Assembly: GCA_029978335.1 (NCBI GenBank)
Contig: JAPOJQ010000009.1
Location: 1 to 61,303 of the forward strand
DNA: 61,303 bases
Reading direction: 5' to 3'
Origin: Actinomycetota bacterium
GTDB taxonomy: Bacteria > Actinomycetota > Acidimicrobiia > Acidimicrobiales > Ilumatobacteraceae
Positions 1-9,590 of this stretch are shown in pieces; position 1 is the stretch's first letter, and each line of letters starts with the position of its first letter. Made by a program: the position numbers and the translations under genes. The notes under the pieces were generated by a model. It searched no databases. It saw nothing but the letters and a program-made list of their open reading frames with translations, and had not been told where the DNA came from.

Positions 1-784
1 AGGGCATGTTGCTGATTAAGTGAGGCAGTTCATTGCTGGTGTAGTTGCCTTTGAAATGCGCGGCATTGTTCAAGTGGTATGCCGAATTCACCAGCCAATG
101 CGTATCGAACACCACAATGGTGTCGTACAGGGAATAGCCGAGGATCGTGAGGAATGCGATCACCGTTGCTGGCGTCACGACGAAACCAAAGATCGAGTAC
201 AGCCCAACGCTGATCACGACGTCGTGCACCATTGCGATGATGGCTGCTGCGGCCATGCGCCATTCGAACCGTACCGAGATGAAGATCGACACGGCAATCA
301 AGAAGATGATCAGAGCGCGAACCGCCTTGGCGGTGATGTCGCTGCCCCACGAAGCACTCACCAGGTTGACGCTGACCGCGTCAACCTCAACGCCCGCTGC
401 AATTGCAAATGCAGCGCGAAGTGAGTCAACCTCGCTACTGCTGAGGGACTCAACCTGAACCTTGACCAACGAGCCTGAGTCTGACTCCCGAGTCTGGATT
501 CGGGCCCCTTCTGTTGAAATTCCCGCATCGGCCAACACCGTGGCTGCATCGGCGACGCTGAACTGCGTTGCCGGAACATCCCACGACGTCCCCCCACTGA
601 AATCAATCCCCAGATCCAAGCCGCGAACACCAAGTGACAGCAGCGTCGCCACCATGAGTAGCAGCGATATCACGACTCCGACCTTGCGACGACCATGGAA
701 ATCGATGGCGGTCTGGCCTCGGTAAAGACGCGAAGGTGCACTGGTCGCAATTCCGGCTGACGACATTTCGAGGTCGTTGCTCAC
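1..784 (-). CDS. secF: Protein translocase subunit SecF (3' end outside window)
   Basis: SecF pairs with SecD in the membrane and uses the proton gradient to assist SecYEG-dependent protein export. About 261 codons are visible and the C-terminus lies off the left edge. The translation shows one N-terminal membrane segment, the periplasmic signature GIDFSGGT, a periplasmic domain and then further membrane segments ending with LTILGYSLYDTIVVFD. The GTG start at 784 overlaps the secD stop by four bases (GTGA), so the pair is translationally coupled. An in-frame ATG at 766 is an alternative start. The residues after VVFD (THWLVN) do not match the usual RxREN-type sequence of the family. Confidence 0.93.
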   Translation of the reverse strand, partial: MSNDLEMSSAGIATSAPSRLYRGQTAIDFHGRRKVGVVISLLLMVATLLSLGVRGLDLGIDFSGGTSWDVPATQFSVADAATVLADAGISTEGARIQTRESDSGSLVKVQVESLSSSEVDSLRAAFAIAAGVEVDAVSVNLVSASWGSDITAKAVRALIIFLIAVSIFISVRFEWRMAAAAIIAMVHDVVISVGLYSIFGFVVTPATVIAFLTILGYSLYDTIVVFDTHWLVNSAYHLNNAAHFKGNYTSNELPHLISNMP

Positions 785-2124
785 TGGGAACCTCCAAGTC
801 CGAGAATCCGACCATTCGCCACGGAAGCACGCCGTGCCATGAGGATCGATGCCGGCCGAGTAAAGAACCAGCACACGACGAGGTCGCACAGCGTCGTGAG
901 CCCGAGATACAGCGCGAAACCCTTGACCGATCCGACGCTGAGCCAGAACAGAATGGCAGCAGCCATCACTGACACGAGGTCAGCAGCGACGATGGTTCGC
1001 CACGTCGCCGCAAAACTGCGAGGAGCGGCATTGCGGGGACGGCGGCCAGCCTGGACCTCATCCTTCAGGCGTTCAAACAGCACCAGATAACTGTCAACGG
1101 TGACACCGATCGCAACGATGATTCCCGTGATGCCTGCCAAACTCAGAGAAAAGTTCGTCGCTTGCGATACGAACGAGGCGAGCGAGAACACGAGCGCCCC
1201 CCACACGACGAGTCCGGTCACGACAACGACCGACATTGAGCGGTAGTAGAAGACGAGATAGGTCAACATGATGCCGACACCGATGAGGCCCGCGATGAAC
1301 GCTGCACGGAGGCTGTCGGCGCCCGCGGTCGCTGACACGGTTTCCACTCGTTGCGCCTCCACATCGACGGGAAATGCTCCGCGGTTCAGCACTCGTGCGA
1401 GCGATCGAACCTCATCCTCGGTGAACGCCCCAGAAATTTCGACGCCGGTGGTGAACGACGGCTGATTGACCGTCGGCGCCGATTGCACCACATCGTCAAG
1501 GACGATCGCGAGTTGTTGCGATGGGCATGCTGCAGTTGCCGAGTAGCACTCGCTGGCGAGCGCGTTCCACTGCGATTGGGTGTCAGAACGAAGATCGACC
1601 GAGACAATCCACTGACCGGTTGCTTGACTAATCGCCGCTGTCGCGCTGCCACGGACGAACACCTCGCCGGTGCCACCGGCCGGACCAACGATGCAGATTT
1701 GAAAGCCGTCGGCAGTTGGTAGAGCGCTCTGACCTGCTGTCATCGTTGCGGCAATCGTTCCCGGATCGAGCCCAACCTCGCAGGCAATGACTGGACGCAA
1801 TGTCACGATGCCTGCAACGTCAACGGCATCGAGTGCTTGGGCCTGGTCTTTGACGCCGGGAAGGTCAACGATGATGTTCGTGCCCTCCACGCGGACATCA
1901 GGTTCCGCAATGCCGAGTGACTCGAGTTCATCGCGGATGAGCTCTTGAACGACGATGAGGTCCTCTGCCCCTGCATCGTCGACCGGTTGAAGAATGACCG
2001 ACACGCCGCCCTGAAGATCGAGGCCGAGAATCGGAACGTTGCCCATCCCGAGATTGAGTCCAAGCACGCCGCCAACAATGACGACGAATGCTATGAGGGA
2101 GAGCCAAAGTCGGCGGGAACTCAC
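781..2124 (-). CDS. secD: Protein translocase subunit SecD
   Basis: SecD is the large membrane partner of SecF and helps release exported proteins on the outer face of the membrane. The 447-residue product starts with a membrane segment (about residues 7-25), followed by the conserved LGLDLQGG, an extracytoplasmic domain and a five-segment membrane block from about residue 270 with GITGIIVAIGVTVDSYLVLFERLKDE, whose motif residues are GVTVDS and FERLKDE. It is shorter than most actinobacterial SecD proteins, mainly in the P1 ectodomain. Its ATG overlaps the yajC stop by four bases (ATGA), giving a yajC-secD-secF unit. Confidence 0.95.
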   Translation of the reverse strand: MSSRRLWLSLIAFVVIVGGVLGLNLGMGNVPILGLDLQGGVSVILQPVDDAGAEDLIVVQELIRDELESLGIAEPDVRVEGTNIIVDLPGVKDQAQALDAVDVAGIVTLRPVIACEVGLDPGTIAATMTAGQSALPTADGFQICIVGPAGGTGEVFVRGSATAAISQATGQWIVSVDLRSDTQSQWNALASECYSATAACPSQQLAIVLDDVVQSAPTVNQPSFTTGVEISGAFTEDEVRSLARVLNRGAFPVDVEAQRVETVSATAGADSLRAAFIAGLIGVGIMLTYLVFYYRSMSVVVVTGLVVWGALVFSLASFVSQATNFSLSLAGITGIIVAIGVTVDSYLVLFERLKDEVQAGRRPRNAAPRSFAATWRTIVAADLVSVMAAAILFWLSVGSVKGFALYLGLTTLCDLVVCWFFTRPASILMARRASVANGRILGLGGSQ

Positions 2125-2474
2125 TTTTCGTCAGACTCATCTGCGGCGTCAGCCGATGAGCCGCTCACTGCTGATACACGACCTTGAATTGCAGCACGAG
2201 CGATCCGGATCTGAACGTCGTCGTCAACTTCAACCCAGAACACGTCGTTTTCGACAGCCGTAATGAACCCATACAGGCCAGAATTCGTCACAATTTCATC
2301 GCCAACACCCAACGATGACTGCAGTGCGGCCGTCTCACGCATGCGCTTGCGCTGCGGTCGGATCATCAAGAGGTAAAGAGCGACCGGCACCATCAACAAG
2401 ATGACGAACTGCACGAGCGCAGCTCCTGACGAGCTTGATTCCGATTGGGCGAGGAGGGTTGACAAGTGCGACAT
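2121..2474 (-). CDS. yajC: Preprotein translocase accessory subunit YajC
   Basis: YajC is a small single-pass membrane protein that associates with SecDF. From the ATG at 2474 the product is 117 residues, matching the family. It has a membrane segment around residues 20-38, then IRPQRKRMRE, the canonical YajC motif after the helix, and a cytoplasmic YajC domain with GDEIVTNSGLYG. A longer in-frame ATG at 2531 would overlap the end of tgt and add residues unlike the family, so it is not preferred. The C-terminal tail is rich in Ser, Ala and Asp. The stop overlaps the secD start. Confidence 0.9.
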   Translation of the reverse strand: MSHLSTLLAQSESSSSGAALVQFVILLMVPVALYLLMIRPQRKRMRETAALQSSLGVGDEIVTNSGLYGFITAVENDVFWVEVDDDVQIRIARAAIQGRVSAVSGSSADAADESDEK

Positions 2475-2521
2475 ACGGGAAGAGAGCCTATCGACACCAA
2501 ACGACGTCGTTCGGGAGCCGG

Positions 2522-3619
2522 TTAGGTCCATACATCGAGCACCGACTGTCGATAGGCCTCAAAGTTGCCTGCGATAATTGCCTTGCGCATCCCTTCGACG
2601 AGGGAAATGGTCCATGCCAAATTGTGAATGCTGAGCAAGCGGGAGGCGGTTGGCTCGCCGACCCGGAACAAGTGCCGGAGGTAGCCACGGCTATGACGTG
2701 CGCACACTTCACACGAGCAGGTGGCGTCAATGGGTTCATCGCTCTCGGCGTTGACGGCCGATTTCGCCTGCCAACGGCCCGTTGAGGTCAACGCGGTTCC
2801 GTGTCGACCAAGTCGGGTCTGCATCACACAGTCGAACTGATCGACGCCGAGAGCGACCGCCTCAACGAGCGACGCCGGGTCGCCGACGCCCATGAGGTAG
2901 CGCGGGCGATCGTCGGGAAGTTGTTCGATCGCGGCCGCCAAGGCTGGGAGCATCTCGGCGCGTGTCTCCCCCACCGACAGTCCCCCGATGCCATACCCGT
3001 CAAATTCGAGCTCCACAGTTCGCTGCGCACTTTCGGCGCGCATCGACTCGCTGACACCACCTTGAACAATGCCGAACAGCGACTGATCCTGTCTCATGTG
3101 TGACGCGACGGCTCGTCTGGCCCAAGCCGACGTTCGCTCAAGCGCGAGGCGAATCACTTCAGGTGGACTCGGCAACGGCGGGCACACGTCAAGCACCATT
3201 TGAATATCGGCGCCCAATGCGGACTGCACCGCAACGGCGGACTCGGGAGTGAATCGATGCGTCGAACCGTCATAGACACTCTTGAAGGTCACACCCTCGT
3301 CGTCCACCTTTGGGTCGAGTGAAAACACTTGAAATCCGCCCGAGTCCGTCAGGGTCAGACCACTCCATGCTGCAAAGCGACCGAGACCACCAAAACGCTC
3401 GATGAGTTCGGCACCGGGCCGCATCATGAGGTGATAGGTGTTGCCGAGCACGATTTGTGCGCCAATTCGTTCATAGTCACCAGCGTCGAGGTACTTCACC
3501 GCACCTCGGGTGCCAACCGGCATAAACGTCGGCGTCGTGTACTCCCCGCGAGCCGTGGAGGCGACACCCGCACGGGCGTTGCCGTTGCGCGCCTCGGTCC
3601 GGAATTCGACAGGGAACAC
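2522..3619 (-). CDS. tgt: tRNA-guanine(34) transglycosylase
   Basis: This enzyme exchanges guanine at the wobble position of GUN-anticodon tRNAs for the queuosine precursor preQ1. The 365-residue protein carries the catalytic region DSGGFQVFS (Asp92), the second active-site aspartate in VDQFDCVMQTR (Asp263) and the zinc site CSCEVC (Cys301, Cys303, Cys306) with His332. The length is typical. The start is GTG at 3619, ten bases after the queA stop, so queA-tgt form a queuosine pair. No other queuosine biosynthesis gene is visible, so preQ1 must be made or imported by genes elsewhere. Confidence 0.95.
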   Translation of the reverse strand: MFPVEFRTEARNGNARAGVASTARGEYTTPTFMPVGTRGAVKYLDAGDYERIGAQIVLGNTYHLMMRPGAELIERFGGLGRFAAWSGLTLTDSGGFQVFSLDPKVDDEGVTFKSVYDGSTHRFTPESAVAVQSALGADIQMVLDVCPPLPSPPEVIRLALERTSAWARRAVASHMRQDQSLFGIVQGGVSESMRAESAQRTVELEFDGYGIGGLSVGETRAEMLPALAAAIEQLPDDRPRYLMGVGDPASLVEAVALGVDQFDCVMQTRLGRHGTALTSTGRWQAKSAVNAESDEPIDATCSCEVCARHSRGYLRHLFRVGEPTASRLLSIHNLAWTISLVEGMRKAIIAGNFEAYRQSVLDVWT

Positions 3620-3628
3620 GCTGCGAGG

Positions 3629-4660
3629 CTACTGCTGTGAACGCGTCGGGAAGGTGAGATGCCGATCGAGCAGCATCGCGTCGCCAAAGCTCAAGAACCG
3701 GTAACGCTGTGCAATCGCATGCGCATACAGTTCGCGCCAGCGAGGCCCGATCATCGCTTCGATCATGACGAGCAAGGTCGTGCGGGGCATATGAAAGTTC
3801 GTCATCATGAGATCAACGACCTGCCAGCGATGACCCGGAGTGATGAAGAGGTCGGTCCTTCCTTCGAGTTCGCCTCGTAGCGCAGCAGATTCAAGCGCAC
3901 GAGTTGCCGTTGTTCCCACGGCAACGACCCGTTCTGCAGAGCGGCAGAGCGCCATCGTTGCCTCCGGAACCCGATACGACTCCGTGTGCATCTGGTGCCG
4001 TGACAGATCTGATTCGGCGAGCGGTCGAAAGGTGTCGAGGCCAACGACAAGTTCGACCGCTGCAACCGTGACGTCCATTGCCCGCAACTCAGACAGCAAC
4101 TCCGTCGTGAAATGGAGACCAGCGGTCGGCGCAGCAGCGCTGGCCGGGCGTTGTGCATAGACGGTCTGATAGCGACTCGGATCATCCGGTTGGGATGCGA
4201 TGTACGGCGGCAATGGCATTTCACCCAAAGCGAACAGGATCTCTTCGCTCACCTCGGAACGAATCTCAAAGGTCATTTGATCATCACCGGGCGTCCTCCC
4301 CGTCACAGTTGCAATGACGCGTCCGCTGGCGTCGACGAGGGATTCACCGGCGCGGATTCTTCGCGCCGGCCGAAGTAGGCATGTCCAGTCGTCGCCCACA
4401 GTGCGTTCAAGGAGTAAGACTTCAACTGCTCCGCCCGATCGACGATGAAGGTGCAGTCGTGCAGGTATCACTCTGGTGTCATTGACGACGAGAAGATCGC
4501 CTGGCCGCAGGAGCGATGGCAATTGTTCCACCGTGAGATCTGCCGGTGCCGCACTCCCTCGGTCGACGAGCAAACGAGCAGCGCTACGAGGCTCAATCGG
4601 CTGTTGAGCGATGAGTTCGTCCGGCAACTCGTAGTCGAAATCTTCGGCGCGAGAACTCAT
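3629..4660 (-). CDS. queA: S-adenosylmethionine:tRNA ribosyltransferase-isomerase
   Basis: QueA transfers and isomerises the ribosyl group of S-adenosylmethionine onto preQ1-tRNA to give epoxyqueuosine, the step after Tgt. The 343-residue product shows family landmarks: [12 protein letters not shown] near the N-terminus, [20 protein letters not shown] and [16 protein letters not shown] with a conserved C-terminal [11 protein letters not shown]. The ATG at 4660 overlaps the ruvB stop by four bases and the stop lies ten bases before tgt. The pairing with tgt supports the function directly. Confidence 0.96.
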   Translation of the reverse strand: MSSRAEDFDYELPDELIAQQPIEPRSAARLLVDRGSAAPADLTVEQLPSLLRPGDLLVVNDTRVIPARLHLHRRSGGAVEVLLLERTVGDDWTCLLRPARRIRAGESLVDASGRVIATVTGRTPGDDQMTFEIRSEVSEEILFALGEMPLPPYIASQPDDPSRYQTVYAQRPASAAAPTAGLHFTTELLSELRAMDVTVAAVELVVGLDTFRPLAESDLSRHQMHTESYRVPEATMALCRSAERVVAVGTTATRALESAALRGELEGRTDLFITPGHRWQVVDLMMTNFHMPRTTLLVMIEAMIGPRWRELYAHAIAQRYRFLSFGDAMLLDRHLTFPTRSQQ

Positions 4661-5703
4661 TCGTCAAGAAGACTCGGTTGCGGAGGAATCGGCGAGGACG
4701 GCACGGCAATGCCGAGGTGCTGGTAAGCCGCCGGCAGCGCAATGCGACCGCGCGGGGTTCGAGCGATCATTCCCAACTGGATCAGGAACGGTTCGTGCAC
4801 GTCCTCAACCGTCTCTGGTTGCTCGCCAACGCCGATTGCCACTGTCGACAGCCCCACCGGTCCGCCGCCGAATTGAACGCACAATGCCGTCAGCACCGCC
4901 CGATCAACCTTGTCGAGGCCGAGATCGTCGACGCCGAACACGCGGAGTCCCTCACGGGCAACCTCTTCGCTGATCGTGCCATCGGAACGCACCTCGGCAA
5001 AATCGCGGACGCGTCGAAGTAAGCGATTGGCAATTCGAGGTGTACCCCGAGCACGGCGAGCGATCTCGTGAGCACCGACTTCGTCGATGGTGACATTCCA
5101 AATTCCAGCCGCCCGAAGCACAATGTCGCGGAGTTCATCGGTGGTGTAATAGTCGAGTCGTGCGACATAGCCGAATCGGTCTCTCAACGGGCCGGTGATC
5201 ATGCCGGTTCGGGTCGTGGCCCCAACCAGCGTGAAAGGCGCCATCGTCAGACGGATACTTGAGGCTGCCGGACCTTTGCCAACCACGATGTCAAGCTGGA
5301 AATCCTCCATCGCGGGATACAAGATCTCTTCGACCGAACGCGACAGCCGGTGGATCTCATCGATGAACAAGACGTCGCCTTCTCCCAGTTTGGTGAGGAT
5401 CGACGCGAGGTCTCCGGCGCGCTCAAGTGCTGGCCCCGACGTGACATGCAACTCGACGCCCAGTTCGGTGGCGATGATCCCAGCGAGGGTCGTTTTCCCA
5501 AGCCCGGGCGGGCCCGCAAAGAGCAAGTGGTCAAGTGATTGCTGGCGGCGCCGAGCTGCCTCGAGCACGATCGTCAGGTGCTCTTTGAGTTCGGATTGTC
5601 CGATGAACTCGGCGAGGGCTTGGGGCCGCAACCCAATTTCGGCTGGGTCCGATGAGGGATCACCAATGCCTGGATCGAGAAACTCCTCACGCATGTCGGC
5701 CAC
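4657..5703 (-). CDS. ruvB: Holliday junction branch migration helicase RuvB
   Basis: RuvB is the hexameric AAA+ motor that drives branch migration of Holliday junctions with RuvA. The 348-residue protein has Walker A GPPGLGKT (residues 64-71), Walker B LFIDEIH (DEIH about 115-118), sensor [18 protein letters not shown] (key residues GATTR and the arginine finger RDRF) and a C-terminal winged-helix domain. The start at 5703 overlaps the end of ruvA by 17 bases; a second ATG at 5694 is possible. It belongs to the ruvC-ruvA-ruvB unit. Confidence 0.97.
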   Translation of the reverse strand: MADMREEFLDPGIGDPSSDPAEIGLRPQALAEFIGQSELKEHLTIVLEAARRRQQSLDHLLFAGPPGLGKTTLAGIIATELGVELHVTSGPALERAGDLASILTKLGEGDVLFIDEIHRLSRSVEEILYPAMEDFQLDIVVGKGPAASSIRLTMAPFTLVGATTRTGMITGPLRDRFGYVARLDYYTTDELRDIVLRAAGIWNVTIDEVGAHEIARRARGTPRIANRLLRRVRDFAEVRSDGTISEEVAREGLRVFGVDDLGLDKVDRAVLTALCVQFGGGPVGLSTVAIGVGEQPETVEDVHEPFLIQLGMIARTPRGRIALPAAYQHLGIAVPSSPIPPQPSLLDE

Positions 5704-6274
5704 CGATCACGCTCAACGCATGTCGTAGCGCAGTGGCGGTGTCGGCCCCATCGGGCAGTTCCGACGTGGCCGCTACAACTTCGGCGGCGTCATACCCGAG
5801 TTGCTCGAGCGCTGCACGCACATCCGTAAGGACTGATCCGGCCCCAGCGCCCGGAGCGGCATCGATGGCCGGAAGTTCAAGTCTCGATCTCAATTCGATG
5901 ACCAGACGTTCGGCGGTCTTTCGTCCTACGCCGGGCACGAGTGTGAGCGCAGCGAGATCACCGCGAGTGACGACGTCGACCAGGGAATGCGGCTCATGAG
6001 TGTCGAGAATCGCCATGGCGAGGGCTGGGCCAACGCCATGCGTCGCGATCAAGATACGAAAGGTTGCACGCTCGGTTGGCGTGGCGAAAGCAAACAGCTG
6101 CTGAGTGTCCTCACGAATGTGATGGTGCACATAGACCAGCACCTCATCGCTGCCGTGCAACGTCTGGGAGCCACGAGCTCCTAAGTGAACTTCATAACCG
6201 ACACCGAGTACCTCGATGATCGCATGACCAGAAGCGCTTCGGTCGGTCAACCGACCACGAAGTGTCGCAATCAT
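5687..6274 (-). CDS. ruvA: Holliday junction binding protein RuvA
   Basis: RuvA tetramers bind the four-way junction and load RuvB. The 195-residue product begins MIATLRGRL, typical of the family, and contains the OB-fold N-domain, helix-hairpin-helix segments around [12 protein letters not shown] and [15 protein letters not shown] (the second GVGRKTA is diagnostic) and a C-terminal domain that contacts RuvB. The ATG at 6274 overlaps the ruvC stop by four bases, which settles the start against longer upstream readings. Confidence 0.95.
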   Translation of the reverse strand: MIATLRGRLTDRSASGHAIIEVLGVGYEVHLGARGSQTLHGSDEVLVYVHHHIREDTQQLFAFATPTERATFRILIATHGVGPALAMAILDTHEPHSLVDVVTRGDLAALTLVPGVGRKTAERLVIELRSRLELPAIDAAPGAGAGSVLTDVRAALEQLGYDAAEVVAATSELPDGADTATALRHALSVIGGRHA

Positions 6275-6801
6275 CGGGCCACCATGCTGCGACCGGCGCG
6301 AGCCACAAATGGCGCAAACGACAGGTGGCACAGCGCGAGCGCTGCGGCGTCCGCCGCATCAGCGGGCGTCGGTAACCGTTCAAGCCCGAGTCGGCGCTGC
6401 ACCATTCGTTGGACTTGACCCTTGTCGGCGGATCCATCCCCGGCAACAGCATCTTTGACCTGATTTGGGGTGTACTGGGCAACGAGACATCCTCTGCTTG
6501 CTGCCTCGCAGAGCACGATGCCACTCGCCTGACCGACGCTCATTGCCGTACGAACGTTCACCTGGAAGAACACTCGCTCAACTGACACCACATCGGGCTC
6601 GAACTGGTCGAGAAGCGACACGATCTCCGTTCGCAGCTCAGCCAGTCGTTGCGGCAACTCCGCATCCTTTGGCGTCGTGATGACACCCATCGTGACGGTG
6701 ATGGGACGCTCTGAACGCCGGGCGTCAATCACAGCGAAACCGCAACGGGTTAGACCAGGGTCGATGCCGAGCACTCGAGTCGCGTTCGAACTGGCGAACA
6801 T
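6271..6801 (-). CDS. ruvC: Crossover junction endodeoxyribonuclease RuvC
   Basis: RuvC cleaves Holliday junctions symmetrically after RuvAB migration. The 176-residue product shows the four acidic catalytic residues in the expected contexts: Asp14 (GIDPG), Glu75 (VSVERVF) and Asp148 and Asp151 (PADAADAAALA). It is the first gene of the ruvCAB unit and lies 41 bases downstream of the bcp stop on the same strand, so it may have its own promoter or be read through from bcp. Confidence 0.96.
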   Translation of the reverse strand: MFASSNATRVLGIDPGLTRCGFAVIDARRSERPITVTMGVITTPKDAELPQRLAELRTEIVSLLDQFEPDVVSVERVFFQVNVRTAMSVGQASGIVLCEAASRGCLVAQYTPNQVKDAVAGDGSADKGQVQRMVQRRLGLERLPTPADAADAAALALCHLSFAPFVARAGRSMVAR

Positions 6802-6842
6802 AGGTTCGATACTAGCGGTGGGTGCCCGAAGCCCGTGGTACT

Positions 6843-7301
6843 TCAGAGTTCGCCGAGCACGCCGACGAGTTCGCTCACCGGACGATATGTCAGACCTGCC
6901 ATGGCCCTATGGATGTAGCGAACGATGCCGTCACGGTCGACGATGACGACAGACCGTCGAGGGAATCCAAGGGGGCCGAGGGTGCCGTAGGCTGCTGCAA
7001 CCGCTTTGTCCGTGTCGGCCAGTAGCGGAATTCGCAGACCATGACGAGATGCGAAGCGCTCATGACTGTCGACGTCTTGGGCAGAGATACCGAGCACTTG
7101 AGCGGTGAGCTGGCTGAACTCCTCAAGCCCCTCGTTGTATGAATTCAGCTGCTTTGTGCACACCGGCGTGTCGTCACCCGGGTAGAAGACGAGCACCACT
7201 GGCTGGCCACGAAACTCCGACAGCGTCCACGTGCGACCGCCGGTGCCGGGAAGCTCGAAATCGGGTGCGATGTCGCCAATGTTGAGACTTCGAGCACTCA
7301 C
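6843..7301 (-). CDS. bcp: Peroxiredoxin of the Bcp/PrxQ type, apparently 1-Cys
   Basis: This thiol peroxidase reduces hydrogen peroxide and organic hydroperoxides. In 152 residues the peroxidatic cysteine is Cys48 in the motif DDTPVCTKQ, where most Bcp proteins have TPGCT. There is no other cysteine, so the resolving thiol must come from a partner; mycothiol is plausible given mshC and mshD in this window (inference). The GTG at 7301 overlaps the yebC stop (GTGA), making yebC-bcp a coupled pair. Confidence 0.88.
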   Translation of the reverse strand: MSARSLNIGDIAPDFELPGTGGRTWTLSEFRGQPVVLVFYPGDDTPVCTKQLNSYNEGLEEFSQLTAQVLGISAQDVDSHERFASRHGLRIPLLADTDKAVAAAYGTLGPLGFPRRSVVIVDRDGIVRYIHRAMAGLTYRPVSELVGVLGEL

Positions 7302-8047
7302 GAGGCGGCCGCCTCGAGGACGTCATCAGCGATATCGAAATTGGCGTAGACGTCTTGTACATCGTCGTTGTCCTCGATGGCATCGAGGATGCGAAGAATT
7401 GCCCGCGCACCATCAACACTGTCGACAGGAACCAGATTGTCCGACACCATCGGGGCCTCCGCGGACAGCACCGACAGGCCAGCAGCCGTCATCGCCTCTG
7501 CGACGTCGTGGAGCAGTGACGGATCGCTGGTGACACGCCAGGTGCCTGCGTCATCAGCAACATCGTCCGCTCCTGCGTCCAGTGCAAGCTCGAGCATGCG
7601 TTCCTCGTCGACGTTCCCCGTCACCAACACCACGCCGCGTCGACGGAATTGCCAACTCACCGAACCCGGCTCAGCCATCGAGCCGCCATGCTTGGTGAAG
7701 ACGTTGCGGATCTCGGCACCCGTTCGATTTCTGTTGTCGGTCAGCACGTCGATGAGCAGCGCTACTCCACCGGGGGCATAACCCTCGTAGGTGATGGCCT
7801 CATAGTGATCTGCCCCAGCTTCTCCGGTACCACGCTTGATCGCGCGGTCGATGGCGTCGTTGGTCATCTGTGACGACTTCGCCTTCGCCACTGCCGTGCG
7901 AAGGCCTGGATTCATATCGGGATCGCCACCACCGCTTCGAGCGGCGACTTCGATTTGCCGTGCCAACTTCGCAAACAGCTTTCCACGGGCCTTGTCCGCA
8001 GCACCCTTCTTATGTTTGATCGTTGCCCATTTGGAATGCCCAGACAT
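7298..8047 (-). CDS. yebC: YebC/PmpR family protein (transcription or translation factor)
   Basis: YebC-family proteins have been described as transcriptional regulators and more recently as ribosome-associated factors; the role here cannot be decided from sequence. The 249-residue product starts [14 protein letters not shown], the family hallmark, and contains GPGGVALL-like and [11 protein letters not shown] segments typical of the family. The start at 8047 is fixed by that N-terminus; longer upstream reading gives unrelated sequence. It sits between pdxT and bcp, matching the yebC-pdxT neighbourhood of other actinobacteria. Confidence 0.95.
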   Translation of the reverse strand: MSGHSKWATIKHKKGAADKARGKLFAKLARQIEVAARSGGGDPDMNPGLRTAVAKAKSSQMTNDAIDRAIKRGTGEAGADHYEAITYEGYAPGGVALLIDVLTDNRNRTGAEIRNVFTKHGGSMAEPGSVSWQFRRRGVVLVTGNVDEERMLELALDAGADDVADDAGTWRVTSDPSLLHDVAEAMTAAGLSVLSAEAPMVSDNLVPVDSVDGARAILRILDAIEDNDDVQDVYANFDIADDVLEAAAS

Positions 8048-8069
8048 GGGTTGCTCCTGTGAGGTTGTG

Positions 8070-8654
8070 TCAGCCGGCCATTCCGGCTCGTAGAACGCTA
8101 TTGACAAAGAGTTCGTGGATTGAAGGATCATTGGTGAGTTCGGGATGGAAGGATGCCACGAGAACGCTTCCCTGCCGCAACAACACCGGATCACCGCGAT
8201 GGTGGGCCAGCACTTCCACCCCTCCGCCCACCCGAATGACCCGTGGTGCCCGGATGAAGATCGCGTGGAATGTCCCCGTTTCGGGCAAGGCGACGTCGGT
8301 TTCGAAACTCTGGAGCTGGCGACCATAGCCATTTCGCTGGACGGTGATATCGATGGCCCCAAGTGCGACTTGGTCATCCCTGCCGTCCTCGATCTCCGAA
8401 GCCAGCACGATCATGCCTGCGCAGGTGCCGAAGATTGGCATGCCGTCCGCAACGAAACGCCGCAACGGTTCGAGCAACTCTGACGACGCCAGCAGCATCG
8501 ACATGGTCGTACTCTCGCCACCTGGGATGACCACGGCGTCGACGGCGTCGAGATCGCCGGGACGACGAAGCGGGCACGAATCGACACCGATCCGTTGCAG
8601 CGCTCCAAGGTGTGCGTGCACGGCTCCTTGGAGCGCAAGAACGCCGACTCGCAT
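8070..8654 (-). CDS. pdxT: Pyridoxal 5'-phosphate synthase glutaminase subunit
   Basis: PdxT hydrolyses glutamine and passes ammonia to PdxS for pyridoxal phosphate synthesis by the DXP-independent route. The 194-residue class I amidotransferase begins MRVGVLALQGA and has PGGESTTMS, the nucleophile elbow GTCAGM (Cys79) and the His-Glu pair in SFHPEL. It lies 12 bases downstream of pdxS on the same strand, so the two subunits are encoded as one unit. Confidence 0.96.
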   Translation of the reverse strand: MRVGVLALQGAVHAHLGALQRIGVDSCPLRRPGDLDAVDAVVIPGGESTTMSMLLASSELLEPLRRFVADGMPIFGTCAGMIVLASEIEDGRDDQVALGAIDITVQRNGYGRQLQSFETDVALPETGTFHAIFIRAPRVIRVGGGVEVLAHHRGDPVLLRQGSVLVASFHPELTNDPSIHELFVNSVLRAGMAG

Positions 8655-8666
8655 CGGACGCTTACC

Positions 8667-9551
8667 TCACCAACCGCGTTCGGCGTACCGCTGGTTGATC
8701 TCGTCCATCCCGATTCCGGTCATCGGGGCGCCGAGTCCCCGGCTGACTTTGGCGAGCACAGCAGGATCATTGAAGTGCGTTGTAGCTTCCACGATGGCGC
8801 GGGCGCGCGGCGCAGGGTCATCACTCTTGAAGATGCCAGAACCAACAAATACCGCCTCCGCACCCAGTTGCATTGCCATCGCGGCATCGGCCGGCGTCGC
8901 GATGCCACCTGCGCAGAACAACGGCACCGGTAGTCGACCAGCTTGCGCAATTTCTTGAACTAGCGGCAAGGGCGCCTGAAGGCGCTTGGCCCAGTCAAAC
9001 AGCTCAGCTGAATCAGCCTGGCCAACCTTGCGGATATCACCGAGTATCGAGCGCAGGTGACGAACCGCCTCGACAATGTTGCCAGTGCCGGCTTCGCCCT
9101 TTGAGCGAATCATCGCCGCACCTTCAGAAATACGACGAAGTGCCTCGCCGAGATTCGTCGCTCCACAGACGAACGGAACTTCGAACGCGAATTTGTCGAT
9201 GTGATGGGTCTCATCAGCAGGAGTGAGCACTTCGGACTCATCGACAAAGTCGACACCGAGGCTTTGCAGGATCTGTGCTTCGACAAAATGGCCAATCCGT
9301 GCCTTGGCCATCACTGGGATCGACACCGCCTCGATGATGCCGTCGATCATGTCGGGATCGCTCATCCGAGCAACGCCGCCATCTCGACGGATATCTGCCG
9401 GTACGCGCTCTAACGCCATCACTGCGACCGCGCCGGCGTCTTCGGCAATCTTCGCCTGCTCGGCCGTGACCACATCCATGATCACGCCTCCCGACAGCAT
9501 TTCTGCGAGGCCACGCTTGACGGGGAAGGTTGCTGATGACTCAGAGGACAT
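8667..9551 (-). CDS. pdxS: Pyridoxal 5'-phosphate synthase synthase subunit
   Basis: PdxS condenses ribose 5-phosphate, glyceraldehyde 3-phosphate and PdxT-derived ammonia to pyridoxal phosphate. The 294-residue beta/alpha barrel contains [23 protein letters not shown], the active-site lysine region [22 protein letters not shown] and [19 protein letters not shown] (key residues FCAGG). Length and sequence are fully typical. It is followed by pdxT. The gene upstream (DUF3048) is separated by 39 bases. Confidence 0.97.
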   Translation of the reverse strand: MSSESSATFPVKRGLAEMLSGGVIMDVVTAEQAKIAEDAGAVAVMALERVPADIRRDGGVARMSDPDMIDGIIEAVSIPVMAKARIGHFVEAQILQSLGVDFVDESEVLTPADETHHIDKFAFEVPFVCGATNLGEALRRISEGAAMIRSKGEAGTGNIVEAVRHLRSILGDIRKVGQADSAELFDWAKRLQAPLPLVQEIAQAGRLPVPLFCAGGIATPADAAMAMQLGAEAVFVGSGIFKSDDPAPRARAIVEATTHFNDPAVLAKVSRGLGAPMTGIGMDEINQRYAERGW

Positions 9552-9590
9552 GGTGGTGATGCTACCGATCGATGACTCGACGTGAGATGG

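Noticed and set aside
1-180. Frameshift in secF
   Set aside because: Both other frames fail to give family sequence and the annotated frame stays open to the edge.
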